This document shows, piece after piece, positions 10,548 to 22,484 of a stretch of DNA of 64,000 bases. Position 1 is the first letter of the stretch; every line of letters begins with the position of its first letter. The position numbers and the translations under genes are program-made. Location: the NCBI GenBank assembly GCA_001972305.1, contig BDDD01000174.1, forward strand, positions 923,346 through 987,345. The letters are read 5' to 3'. A model generated the notes under the pieces. It was not told where the DNA came from, made no database searches, and saw only the letters and a program-made list of their open reading frames with translations. The DNA comes from Cephalotus follicularis. Lineage: Eukaryota; Streptophyta; Magnoliopsida; Oxalidales; Cephalotaceae.

Positions 10548-13500
10548 TGTAACGCCCGTAATTTTCATGAATTGTAATTTCACAATGTAAATGTATTTTA
10601 TTTGTGAAATTAATAAAGTGATCGATTTTTCCGAATTTGATGATTTTTTTCCAAACTCTGATGATGTAGAATTGGAGTACAATTGTTAGAAGAGTGTTAA
10701 ATGTATGTTTTGGTAAAACGGCACAGTTTTAGGGTTAAAGCGCTGACGCCTAGACTTGGAGTGTCGACGCTTAAGCCGTTAAAACGCGCGTTTAAATTCA
10801 ACACATAAGCGCCAACGCCTGCATGTGACTGTCGACGCTTTGCGGCGTGTTCTGTACATTCATGACAGTAGATGAACGTGTCACAGGGAGGTGTTTTTTG
10901 GCCTTTTGTCAAGCGCCTTGGCAGACGTTTAAGGACGTGGCGTGCATGCCTTTTTGTTGCTAGACATACCTGCAACAACAGGGCATGGGGCAGAGGGAGA
11001 ATCCTTCAGTGCATTTCCTGGGAAGAGGAAGACAATGACATCTGTTGCACCTGGTCTGCATGGAGGGGAGGAGTTAATCTGGTTGTTTTGGCAGAAGAAA
11101 ACAAACGAGTGTGGCATATGAGTCGACCCTCATTCCCCCCTTTTTGCCTTCTGTGTTTACTGATAAAGAACCAGAGACTTGAGAGAGGCTCTGTGAGTGA
11201 TAAAAGAGAGCACGAGAACTTGAGAGAGAGGACAACCATCATTGTTGAGCAAGGAAGCTTGGAGCTTGCACACCAGCTGCTAGGACTAACCAGGGAGCTT
11301 CCAAGCCGTACCTGGGGACTCAAGTGACTTCGTGGAATACTAAAAGAGGTGGACTTTTGGCTTCTAACTTGAGGCCAGAGGTAGGGGAAGCCATAATTGT
11401 ATTTTGAGTTCAATGCTTAGTGTTTGTCCAGTGATGTTCAAGCATGAATTTCATAGCTTGATGATCCGTTTTTAGTCATTGAAATGATGCTACCTTGTAC
11501 TGGGTGTGTCACATGATATTGCATGACTGTTTTCTATGCTTTATACCTGTTGGAATGCATGTATATGCATGGAAATGTCACTGTTTAGCCATGTCGAGAG
11601 GTAGAAGATGACCCCTATTCTAGACCATCGATGTAACACCCCCGATGGTGGGAGCCCTTACAGGTCATAATACCAAACTGAAACATAACGAAAATCTAAA
11701 CAAAAGACTGATACGAAATGGATGTAGTGGTCTGAAAGCATATCTTATTGAAAAATGATATAAAACAAAGTCTGAAAACTTTAACAATTCATAATTAAAA
11801 ACAAACCATAATCCGATATCCAAATACTGAAAACATAACCGAAATAAAACCAAAATCTGAAACTGTTTTTACTGAAAACTAATCTGATTCTACTGGAAAA
11901 CACAAGGACCAACTCCTAGATAATCCTCTGACAAGTGGGTAACTCTCATCACACGTTTCCCCCATGCTCCTGAAAACCTGCCACATAGAAACAAAAACGG
12001 GGCTGAGCAAACCTCAGTACGAATAAGGAATTAAAACAGTAAACGGTAGACAGAATAATTTGAACTTTAAATTCAGTAAAGTAACATAGTAAATATTCTT
12101 GAAAAGTAAAACAGAATATTTAAAAGCGAGAAGTTGTAAAATCGTCATAACTTTGCGAAAACATAACATCATAACTCAAAACATTATATGATTTCATAAT
12201 TCCATAACAGAGAATTTCTGACATACATACATATATAGGTGCAAGGGGTTCGCGAGGCCCACATGCTCTGACGAAAAAGTCGTGTATGGCACTACACAAA
12301 CAATCCCAAATACTGAATTTCTGAATTTCTGAATTCTGACAATAACTAGAGTATACTCATATGCCTCAAAAGGATCTATATCCTACCCTCAGGATACATA
12401 TTTAAAAGAGACGCCGTAGACCGATCACACCGCCACGGTAGGTGTCATGTTCTCCGTGCCAAAGAACATGCCTATGATACCTCATAGGTATGGCTTTTCT
12501 CTGTATGTTATTATGCTAAAAATATTGTTTAATTCTAAAACAATTCTAAAACATACTTATGTAATCTGTCTCCAGACATATCTGAAATTATTTTAAAAAG
12601 GATCATACTTTCATATCAAAATCCAAAGTCAAAATCCGATCTTAAAATCAAAATCTGATCTGTATCTGAAGTTTAACATACTTCCGAAAGTGGAAGCCAT
12701 GTATAAAACAAATATCATACTTTTGATACAAAAAAAATATGCTTATCAATAATCAATATCCGAAGTAACAATGTTAAAACCATTTCAGTATGATTTATTA
12801 TCAAAATGAGAATATCCGTATCAAAACACGAGTTTTATTTCTAATAAACCAGAAACATAAATTCGTTCAATAAAACGTACAAAATCATCAATTAATGAAA
12901 GTTCAATCGAAGGAGTACCAAAGAACGAAGAATCCGTACCTTAGCAGATCGAAAATCTAAACAAACTAGAATACCGGACAAAAGCACCCTATAAGTGTCC
13001 TAAACTCCACCACGAATGATATTAAGACCTAAACATACGAGTCCAAACATTACATAACATAAAAAGATCAAAACATCAAAACTGCCATAAAGCGTCGACA
13101 GTTTGTTCTTAGGCGTCGATGGTTTAGTTGCACAAAAGGACAAAGCGTCGGGCCAAGAGTTGACTGACCAAAGCACAAAACAGTACAAAGCGGCGACGCT
13201 CAGAATGAAAGCGTCGACGGTTTGCGTCAGACACAGAATACCAATGCAGAAAATAGTTTCAAATCCATGGCTAAATCTTATTTTTCTTAAACTCAAAGCA
13301 TAATTATGAACATACAGGCTCTGACAACGTTATTTCTTAAGTTTGAAACGCCAGATATACATACGATTTCCTACAAAAGTAAAACTCATTTTGAAACACA
13401 ATTTTCTTGTATATAAACCATTTATGCAACATAACTACAATCCGAATTTTTTTCTGTATAAATCCTAAAATCAGTGACATATACATATATCTACATACGT

Positions 13501-15415
13501 CAATAGCATGATTTCTTTGTTTTTAAACATCAACATTACAAGTTATGCATAAAACCCATGAATGAACATATAAAGATAACAGCAGAAATTTAGTTTCAAC
13601 AGGCTTCTAAAATCATACTCGAAATCAAATTATAGTCAGTTTTAATACAAATTAAAGGGTGATACAGAAACTACATAGTACAAACTACAACTTTCGTTTA
13701 GAAATTACCTTCAGAAAATGTCGAAATCGATGCAGAAAATGTGTTCCAAGTTGCTGTTCGTGTTTGTAAAAAGTGCAGATATGAGTTTTGAGTTTTAAAA
13801 GAAATTTGTCAGATAAATGCACAAATCGTGTGTTTAATGGAAAAATTCGGTATGTTAAAATATTTCCTTATGGGTAAAAACGCGTTCAGCTATTTAGGAA
13901 AACATTTGGCCAGTTTAAGGAAAGAATCCAACATACCAAAAATACTGTCACCGTCCAAAACAATTTAGGAAGACGACTAAAGCGTAGACTGTTTACTTAA
14001 AGCGTCGACGGTTAAACACTGAAATACAAAACACGTCGAAATCACACGTTTAGGCGTCGACGTGTCACACAGCAGACAAAGCGTCGGCGGTTCTAATGAG
14101 AGCGTCGGCGCTTTGTGCCCAAAAAACAAAAATAAAAGGAATTTCAAGCTAAGAATCAAAGCGTTCACCAACCATAGCATAAATCAAAACGTACAAACCA
14201 AACATAAAACATGTAAGCATAGAAACGGGATATTACAGTCGACGCCTAGGTAATGACCGTTGACGCATAACACTGTGGACTGCATTTTATATGCGTTTAA
14301 ACGTCGACGTTTGAAGGAGTAGATATCGACGCCCAGACACTGAAAGCGCTGACGCTAAAGGACTAAACGACGACGCTTAAGACACATAAGCGTCGATGCC
14401 TGAGGATTAAACGCCGACGCTTTAAGGCCCTGTTTGGACAGTTTTTACGGTTTTGATGCTCAACGATCCCGTTTTCGCTTAGGATGCATTAGAGCATTTG
14501 TATGCATTGCATATGTATTGTTTTACTGCCTGTTCTTGACTGATTGAAATTGGTTTATTATTTCTAAGTTATTACTTTAGAAATGCATTTAAAACTGCTA
14601 TGTTGAGTACGAAATTATGAAATGAATGTTATTATATTTTTGAACATACTGAGGGAGTAATTTCCCACCTACTGAACTGTTTCAAAGAATATTTTCTACT
14701 GAAAATGGATATTTCAAATGATATGCGATTTCAAAACATTTTGAAATGAACTGCCTGTTATGGATCTAAACGATCACTACTGTATTGTACTGTTACTGCT
14801 TGAATTCACTGTTTGCTCTGTGAATTGCTATGTATTTGCGCTTGAGCCACTAGTTGCATGGCGGAGGTTGCCAGCGCCGGCTAGTGGTAGGGTTGACCTA
14901 GGGGCCAGGAGCATGGCTGGGTAACTCACTGTACTATTCATGCATTCATATCATGACATGCATCTAATGTTGACCCCGAGCTACTTTTATGACTTAGCCG
15001 AGTGAGGACAAAGGCTAACCCCCTACTTTACAGATTGATGCGGTGGACCGTTTGGACTGGCATGGGTGAGGAACGAATTGGTTATGATGTTCTTAGTTTT
15101 ACTTCTGCTGTTATGTAATAAACTGAATTGTTTAAGGTTTTCTGATGTACCATTTTTACGGATGTAACTTGTGATGGATTTAAACTTGTACTATGATCAC
15201 GCTCCGTTTTATGGGCGATTAACAATGTTGGACCTATTTTGGGTAGCATGTAGTATGGGATGCACGCTACGGGTTTTACAGCTTATGGGTATTTATGCTT
15301 CCGCAACTGACAGCTTGTTAAAAGCTTAAAATTTTATGGATTTTGCATGAGCTGTATTTTACGTGTTAATTGCCTTTACTGCTTTAATGTCATTTCTCTT
15401 AAACGGGGTGTGACA
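10548..15415 (+). repeat. 3' LTR of element B, interrupted by solo LTR C
   Basis: LTR sequence lies at 10548-11631 and 14243-15415 (the copy of the target duplication is 14238-14242). Compared with the 5' LTR it lacks the bases that match 5060-5353, a deletion of about 294 bp whose junction is at 14935/14936; this removes the TATA-like segment. GTCGAC-type clusters are at 10738-10850 and 14238-14430. The conserved block at 14993-15040 has TTACAG, where the 5' LTR has TTATAG. Confidence 0.92.
11632..14237 (-). mobile_element. Solo LTR C (element D family) inside B's 3' LTR
   Basis: 2606 bp from TGTAACACCCCCGATGG to GGGATATTACA, with no internal region. The flanking pentamers are ATCGA (11627-11631) and GTCGA (14238-14242), a duplication with one G/A difference; the intact 5' LTR has GTCGA at this site. 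The left ~70 bases closely match both LTRs of element D, which sets the orientation as minus. It carries GTCGAC palindrome clusters at 13091-13225 and 13975-14115. Solo LTRs arise by recombination between the two LTRs of a full element. Confidence 0.93.
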
Positions 15416-16515
15416 CTGCGGGATTGTTACAATCATTACCAGTGGTTGAATGGAAATGGGAGGACGTAACCATGGACTTTGTGTCAGGATTGCCGAGGTC
15501 ACGAAATCAGCATGAAGCAGTGTGGATAGTAGTGGACAGACTTACTAAGTCTGCTCACTTTCATCTGATGAACATGACATATTCTATCGAGAAGCTTGCT
15601 CGATTGTATATTTGGGAGATAGTGAGATTGCATGGGGTGCCAGTCAGTATTGTTTTTGACCGAGATGCTAGATTTACTTCAAGGTTCTGGAAGAAGTTCA
15701 AAACAGCGATGGGAACAGCCTTGAACTTCAGCACTGCATTTCACCCACAGACTGACGGACAGTCCGAGCGTACTATTCAGACTCTGGAGGATATGTTACG
15801 GGCTTGCATGAATGATTTTGCTTGGAGTTGGGAGGATCATCTGGCACTGATTGAGTTCTCTTACAACAATAGTTTTCATACCAGCATTGGAATGGCTCCT
15901 TATGAAGCCTTGTATGGGAGAAAGTGCAGATCACCTATTTGCTGGGATGAGGTAGGTGAGAGACAAGTGCTTGGACCGGACTTGGTACAATAGACCACTG
16001 ATAAAGTGGAAATGATCAAGAAGAGATTGCTAGCTGCACAAAGCCGGCAGAAGAGTTACGCCGATAGCAGGAGAAGGAAGCTAGAGTTTGAGAAGGGGGA
16101 TCATGTTTTCTTGAAGATCTCACCTTCGAAAGGGATACACCATTTTGGCCTCAAAGGAAAGTTGGCTCCAAGGTATATTGGACCTTTTGAGATACTGGAG
16201 AGAGTGGGGGAGGTAGCATATCAGATTGCTCTACCGCCTAGTTTGTCGGATGTGCGTAACGTGTTTCATGTTTCAATGTTATGGAAATACGTTCCTGACC
16301 CATCTCACGTATTGAGCTACGACCCTGGATTCATCAGTCCTAGATTGACATATGAGGAAAGGCCAACAAGGATAGTCGATCGAACGGAAAAGGTTCTAAG
16401 GAATAAGACTATGCCTATGGTAAAAGTGCTGTGGCATTTTCACGGAGCCGAGGAAGCTACGTGGGAGCGTTAGGACGAAATAATGGAGACGTTTCCCCAC
16501 TTGTTCGGAATGTAA
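15416..16515 (+). pseudogene. Element A integrase core and chromodomain-like C-terminus
   Basis: After the CTGCG duplication, A's pol resumes with LLQSLPVVEWKWEDVTMDFV. The DDE core is complete in outline: MDFVSGLP, VFDRDARFTS and QTDGQSERT, then FSYNNSFHTSIGMAPYEALYG. One TAG lies at 15991-15993, and the frame continues with KGDHVFLKISPSKG and LAPRYIGPFEILERVGEVAY. A second TAG at 16471-16473 splits the tail EEATWER-DEIMETFPHLF, which ends at TAA 16513-16515. Only two stops interrupt this half, so A was probably fairly intact when B arrived. Confidence 0.9.
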
Positions 16516-16543
16516 GGGCTAAATTTGAGGACAAATTTTCTTT

Positions 16544-16556
16544 AAGGAGGGGGGAA
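16544..16556 (+). other. Polypurine tract of element A
   Basis: AAGGAGGGGGGAA directly before the LTR start TGTAATAACCGC at 16557; the site of plus-strand priming. Confidence 0.9.
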
Positions 16557-19041
16557 TGTAATAACCGCAATTTTGATTCATGTATTTTGTAACCTTCGAT
16601 GAATAAAATATACTTTTCAAGTGTTATGTTCTTACCTTTTTAAATGAATGAAGTTGGGATACAATTCTAAATTGGAAAACTAAAGAAATGATTTCGGGTG
16701 CCAAACCGCCGACGCCTAAATATATACCGTCGACGTTTTAAGCCCTGAAACGTGCACAATACGAAGGCGCCAACCATCGACCTTTAAACGCCCAGCATTG
16801 ACACTTAAAGGCGTATAAGCGCCGACGCCTAAAAGTAACCGGCGACGCTTTAGGCGTGTTCTGGCGCAAAATAGGTGTCAGTTGGAATGAAATGGCAGAA
16901 CTGACATAATAGGAATAGGGACATGTGTCCATAGACGTGTTTGCCATGCAAAAGAGACCTTGCCAGCTACTGATGGTGCCAGACTTAAGGGTCTTGCATG
17001 TTCCTTTTCACCTGCAATCTGCAACCTACAAGAAAACAAGGAAAAGAACAATGAAAGAGTGCATGCATGTGAGAGAGAGAAGAGCACATTGAAAGTTAAA
17101 CCAGCTGTTGGAATAAAAGACACGAATTCGAACACTTATATCAACTGATGCTTGAGCCATTGGAGTGTTGGAAAACACTGAGAAAAGAGAAGGATTACTG
17201 GAAAAATTGTGGAAGCTTGCATTGAGGATTTGGGAGTTCAAGAGACTTGGGAACCTTGATCTTTCCAGGTAAGCCTCTAAATCTCGATTATGGTTGAAAT
17301 TGTAGTCTAACCGTAATACGTACTGCTTGCATGCCTACTGCACATGATGTTAGACTTGGAAATGGTAACGAAAAGGGGTTAATTTATGAAGTAAAAATTA
17401 AGAATTGCTATGTCATTCAAGAGAAGGTATTTCGGATTTGATTATAATCTCTGATTTGAATCCTTGAAGTTATCATGATTAGATAATTTAATAAACTTAC
17501 TGGTATTGATTTTTAGACCTGTAAACATGCGATTGTCAGGCTAATTTCTCCAATTTGGAAATTAAATTGGAGTGAAGAACTTTGGACATAAAGTGAGAGG
17601 CCAACCCAATTTGGCTTTGGGTTTGCAATTGAGGTAGGGGATTTCGACATGTTTTTGAACATATAACATGTATAATATGTTATGATGGTTGATACTTGAT
17701 TGCATGTTGAATTGGATTGAGTTTGGGTTGAATTGTGCATCCCCTGTTTTGAAACTGCTCCTGGAATTCGTATGAATGCCAGAGGCGTCGACGCTTACAC
17801 AGAAACTGTCAACGCTTTGATACGAAAATGGCATAATAAGGCTTAGAATGTCGACGCTTAAGCTGTGTAATGTTGACGCCTAGTCATTAACCGTCGACGC
17901 TTATATAGCGTTAGTCGACGCTTTAGAATAGTAAGATTAGAAATGCTCGGATTGATTGAGTGACTTGAGTGTGGTTGCAAACATCCTTGAATGGCTATGT
18001 TATAACTACTGTTACTGTTATTTGGTGGAATTACTACTGTTACGAAAACATATTCAAGAATTTTACCAACCTAGTGTTTAAACATAAACAATGATTTTCT
18101 AACGGTTTTCTAATGGAAATCTTATTGTCATACACCTACTGTTATTTTCCTCTTAATAGAGGCACTGCTACTGTTTTGTTCTCCAATTGAGAACCACTAT
18201 TGAATTGATATCGTTTTACTCTTATAAGATGTACGATCACCGAAATGTTATATGTTTCTAAAAGAAACTCATACGATATTGCATATATATGTAATATTAT
18301 TGAATTGATTGCATTGATTGTCTATGTTATTGCCGATTAGTCGAGTGATGGCAGATGTCACTGGCTAACGGAGGTGGTCCTATGTGCCAGGAGTTGGCTA
18401 GAGTACACACCAAAACTGCCTGCAATGCAGAGCTTGATTGTTAAACTGCCCGCTAATGCCGGTAGTAAATGATACCTTATCTATCATCTTTGAAGCATAG
18501 GGTGATAGATAGGTGGTGCACAGTTGGTACTAGGAGTTAGCGACATGTGACACCCAAACCACTGTACTGAATGATTGTACCCTTGTGCGGTATTCTTGCA
18601 TTTGTACTGTCTATGGCCACTTGGCATGATTGCGTATATATTGGAATAATATATATGTATATAAATGTATATCTTTTCATATTAACTGTCATGCATATTT
18701 ACATTTATAGATTCAATTACATGCTTATCTTCCTACTTAGCCAAGTGAGGACAACGTCTAACCCCTACAATTTCAGATTAAGCAGGGACGTTTGGGGAGT
18801 GTTGCTGAAGCTTGGAGATATTCTACTTTCTATCTTAAGGTTGTTATTTCTTTTGATGTATTGTATTGTATCGAACGGATCACACCCGCACATAGAATGG
18901 ATGCATACGGATGACTTATGTTTATAATCCAGATGACTCCTTTCGCTTATGTATTGATTTGTTATGAGAATGCTGGATTACTATGCTTATTCCTGATATC
19001 ACCATATATGTTGTCTATGTATTGAATAACGGGGTGTGACA
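16557..19041 (+). repeat. 3' LTR of element A
   Basis: 2485 bp, from TGTAATAACCGC to GGGGTGTGACA. GTCGAC-type clusters at 16706-16855 and 17780-17935, a TATA-like segment near 18651-18665 and the conserved block at 18733-18780 (CTAACCCCTACAATTTCAG). The sequence after it is copia gag, so GAAAG at 19042-19046 would be the right copy of A's target duplication; the left copy is outside the window. It is clearly related to solo LTR I, but its palindrome type differs. No gene seen in it. Confidence 0.9.
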
Positions 19042-19382
19042 GAAAGTCTACCTCTACCAAGGGGAAGGCTAAGCATACGGCGATGCCACCACAACCGGTA
19101 GCCTTCAAGGCCGGGGCAGCCAGGCCGCCAAGGCTAGCAAGGCAACAAGTTGTAGCTGCACCAACTACTGTTTTTTTTTTTTTTGAACAAGTTCAAAGGT
19201 GTGTATATTTATACAAAAATATACCAGCTACTATTGCACCAGCTCCAGCTACTGAGGTGTCTACTTCTCAGCCCCCTGCTAAGGGACCATGATTCTTCTT
19301 TGGGAAGCCAGGGTATTGGAAGAGGAACTGTGTAGCGTTCCTAAATTCAATCGGCAAAGGTATGCCTCATTTGTCTTTTATA
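19042..19382 (+). pseudogene. Element F gag C-terminal remnant with decayed zinc knuckle
   Basis: A basic Ser/Thr/Lys region leads to an Ala/Pro-rich stretch and a decayed CCHC knuckle (FFFGKPGYWKRNC, the first Cys pair lost, stop just upstream). A 54-bp segment at 19170-19223 starting with G and 14 T interrupts the Ala/Pro stretch. The frame ends at TAA 19383. Confidence 0.7.
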
Positions 19383-19385
19383 TAA

Positions 19386-20760
19386 GTGAATATGTATATC
19401 CCTAATTCTTCTTCTTGGATCTTAGACAGTGGATGTGGTACTCACATATGTTCTAACTTACAGGTCCTCATGGACAGAAGAAACCTTGAGAATGGTGAGG
19501 AAGATCTATGGCTTACAGATGGCTCTGTGGTTGAAGCCATAGTTGTAGGATCAGTTTGTATTTTGTTGCCTTCGGGCCAGAACCTTATGCTCAAACATTG
19601 CATTTATTCACCTCACATTTTGTGCAATATTATATCAATTCTGACGTTAGATGCCGAGGGTTTTCAAGTTGTAATCAAAGACAAATGTTGTACTATTTTG
19701 ATGTGTGATATAATATATGCAAGATGTTTCCTTAGTGATGGTTTATATATATTGAATAAGCATGAGTTTGTTTTCAATATGCAAAAAGACAATACAAGAA
19801 AGAGAGATAATTTCAACCAAACCTACCTCTGGCACTGCAGACTTGGTCATGTAGGCGAAAAGAGAGTCCATAGTTTGGTTGATGGGGGATACTTTGGTAT
19901 CCCTCATTTTGAAACATATCCAACCAAAAACCATCCTAAAGGGTAAAATGACAAAATCACCCTTTACAGGGCAAGGGGAGAGATCTGCAGAACTGTTAGG
20001 ACTTGTACATTCTGATGTTTGTGGTCCTATGACAGTTCCAGCTAAAGGAGGTCATCCCTACTTCATAACCTTTACCGATGATTATTTGAGGTTTGGTTAT
20101 TTGTATCTCACGAGGCACAAATCTGAAGCCTTTGAAAAGTTCAAAGACTACAGATTGGAAGTAGAAAAACAGATAGGGAAATGTCTGAAAACCTTACGAT
20201 TAGATCATGGTGGAGAGTACCTCTCCACCGAATTTTTAGATTATCTCAGAGACAATGGGATTGTATCTCAATGGACACCTCCGGGTACACTGCAGCAAAA
20301 TGGTGTATCCGAGAGGAGGAATCGTATCTTTTTTGACATGGTACAAAGCATGATGAGTGATACAGATCTTCCATTGTCTTTTTGGGGCTATGCCTTACAT
20401 ACCACAGGTCATGTGTTGAACTTGGTATCAACAAAATATGCACCCAAGACACCATATGAGATGTGGACAGGCAAGAAACCTAGTTTTGGTTTCATAAAAA
20501 TTTGGGGCTGTACTGCTTATGTTAAGCAGTCAGTAGCAGATAAGTTACAGCCTAGGTCCATACAATGTAAATTTGTGGGATACCTTAAAGAAACAAAAGG
20601 GTATTATTTCTACTACCCTCCTAAGGGAAATGTCTTTGTTTCAAGACATGATGCTTTCCTTGAGAAGGAATTCCTATTGGAACGAAGCAATGGGAGCAAA
20701 GTAGAGCTTGATCAGAAGTCACAAGCAACACAAATTAAGGACCTATCTGAACCAGTTTAA
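19386..20760 (+). pseudogene. Element F protease and integrase
   Basis: Protease motif SSWILDSGCGTHICSN (Asp-Ser-Gly intact) is followed by the pre-integrase zinc segment LWHCRLGHVGEKRVHSLV. A frameshift lies between about 19880 and 19946, then the integrase core: HSDVCGPMTVP (first Asp), LRLDHGGEYLS (second Asp) and NGVSERRNR (Glu). The frame ends at TAA 20758. Protease would cleave the polyprotein and integrase would insert the cDNA. Confidence 0.87.
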
Positions 20761-21526
20761 GTAGATGAACCCCAAACAGTACAACCCGCAGTCACACAAC
20801 CTCCTTGAAGGTCAAGTCGAGATCCCCGGGCACCTGACCGATATTATGGTAGCTTCGTCATTGAGGGTACCCAAGAGGTAAATCTCATGGATGATGATCC
20901 AAAAAGCTACCAAGAAGCCATATCAGATGTGGATTCTGAAAAATGGCTAAATGCCATGAAATCCGAAATGGATTCTATGTACTCCAACCAAGTTTGGAGC
21001 TTAGTAGACGCACCTGAAGGAATTACTCCCTTAGGCTGCAAGTGGATCTTCAAGTGAAAGATCGGAGTAGATTGAAAGGTTAATACCTTAAAAGCAAGGC
21101 TTGTAGCCAAAGGTCACAAGCAATGAGAGGGAATAGATTATGAGGAAATATTCTCCCCTGTGGCCATGCTTAAATCCATTAGGATTATGCTTGCTATAGT
21201 TGTACACTATGACTATGAGATATGGCAGATGGATATGAAGAATGCCTTCCTCAATGGAAACATAGAGGAAACATTTATGTGACTCAGCCTGAGGGCTTCA
21301 CATCCAAAGGTGAGGACCAAAAGGTGTGCAAGCTACAAAGATCCATTTATGGACTCAAGCAAGCATCGAGGAGTTGGAACATCCACTTTGATGAGACTGT
21401 CAAAGACTTTGGTTTCATCAAGAATCAGGATGAGTCTTGTGTGTACAAGAAGCTCAATCAGAAATCAATGACCTTTCTTATCTTATATATTGACGCATAC
21501 TTTTTATCAGAAATTATATTAGCATG
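20761..21526 (+). pseudogene. Element F reverse transcriptase, broken at its active site
   Basis: RT starts near EAISDVDSEKWLNAMKSEM and includes PLGCKWIFK, LKARLVAKGHKQ and IFSPVAMLKSIRIMLAI. Stops interrupt it near 20806, 21056, 21074 and 21124, and a frameshift lies near 21222-21280. The palm motif reads LYIDA then shifts: comparison with the frame downstream implies loss of one base in the second Asp codon of the xxDD box at about 21493-21497. RT function is lost. Confidence 0.85.
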
Positions 21527-22474
21527 CTGTCGGAAGTTAAGACATGGATAACCATAGTCTTCTCCATGAAAGACTTAGGGGAAGCTTCCTATATCCTAGG
21601 GATAAGAGTTATCCGCGGCAGAGAAAATAGGATGCTTGGTTTATCCCAGGCTTTTTATATTGACAAAGTACTAAAATGGTTTGGCATGGAGAACTCCAAG
21701 AGGGGTTTTATACCTCTCTATCACGGAGTCACGCTTTCTAAGAAAATGTCTCCTAAAACACCTGAAGAGAAGCAAAGGATGATGCATATTCCTTATGATT
21801 GGGAAATTAGAAGCATCATGTATGCTATGCTGTGTACTAGATCAGATATCGCGTATGCTGTAAGTGTTACAAGCAAATATCAGTCAGATCCGGGTGAACA
21901 ACACTGGAAGGTTGTCAAGGACATCCTTAAATACCTTAATAGGACTAAAGATTTGTTCTTAATATACGGAGGACAAGGTTTGAATATTGAGGGTTATACT
22001 GACTCCAATTTTCAAACTTATATGGATGACTCGAGGTCTACATCAAGGTTTGTGTTCACCTCGAATGGTGGAGCAGTGAGTTGGAAGAGTTCAAAACAGT
22101 CAACCACTGCAGATTCAGTCACTGAGGCTAAATATATTACGGTGTCTGAAGCTGCCAAAGAAGGTGTGTGGATGAAAAGGTTCATTGGAGATCTCGGTGT
22201 TGTCCCAACCATTGCAGATCTGGTATCTATATACTGTGATAACAATGGGGCCATAGCACAGGCCAAGGAACCAAGGTCGCAAGCAAGATCAAAACACATT
22301 CTACGATGGTTCCACTTAATACAAGAAATCGTAGAAAGAGGGGATTAAAGATGGTGCGCGTTCCAGAGGAAGATAATACGGCAGACCCATTGACCAAAGC
22401 GCTACCACAAGCTGTCTTCAACAAGCATCTACTGGGCATGGGTGTAAGACATAATGGCAATTTGCTGCAGTCCT
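21524..22474 (+). pseudogene. Element F reverse transcriptase C-terminus and RNase H
   Basis: An open frame from 21524 to 22348 carries MKDLGEASYILGIRV, the RT connection and the RNase H end (GYTDSNFQ, TTADSVTEAKYI, YCDNNGAIAQAKEP). A stop at 22346-22348 and a shift precede the last conserved segment NTADPLTKALPQ (about 22376-22412). The frame is offset from the RT part by the one-base loss at the active site. Confidence 0.87.
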
Positions 22475-22484
22475 AGTGGGAGAT
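22475..22484 (+). other. Polypurine tract of element F
   Basis: AGTGGGAGAT immediately before TGTTAGGGATAAG. The same decamer, reversed, borders the LTR of element H at 59577-59586, so F and H share the priming site. Confidence 0.9.

Larger units (their letters stand above)
3282..15415 (+). mobile_element. Element B: complete Ty3/gypsy chromovirus-like retrotransposon inside element A
   Basis: Structure: 5' LTR 3282-5833, tRNA-Met primer site 5838-5849, gag-PR-RT-RH-IN with chromodomain-like tail 5915-10501, polypurine tract 10534-10547, 3' LTR 10548-15415 (itself interrupted by solo LTR C). Both ends carry CTGCG duplications. In the first ~210 bases the two LTRs differ at about five positions by eye, so the insertion is fairly young compared with element D. 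It still cannot be autonomous: gag-PR has four in-frame stops, pol has further stops and a frameshift, and the RT active site is changed. Confidence 0.95.
828..19041 (+). mobile_element. Element A: Ty3/gypsy chromovirus-like retrotransposon (5' part missing), split by element B
   Basis: Order of parts: gag zinc-knuckle tail, protease, reverse transcriptase, RNase H, start of integrase (828-3281), then element B (3282-15415), then the rest of integrase and a C-terminal chromodomain-like tail (15416-16515), polypurine tract and 3' LTR (16557-19041). The two halves rejoin in the integrase gene across the 5-bp duplication CTGCG. The domain order PR-RT-RH-IN, the FLDD motif, the tail motif KVLWHFHGAEEATWER and the long (2.5 kb) LTR fit the Tekay/Del branch of plant chromoviruses (lineage is inferred). 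The 5' LTR and most of gag are left of the window. The element sits inside the gag gene of copia element F. Confidence 0.9.
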
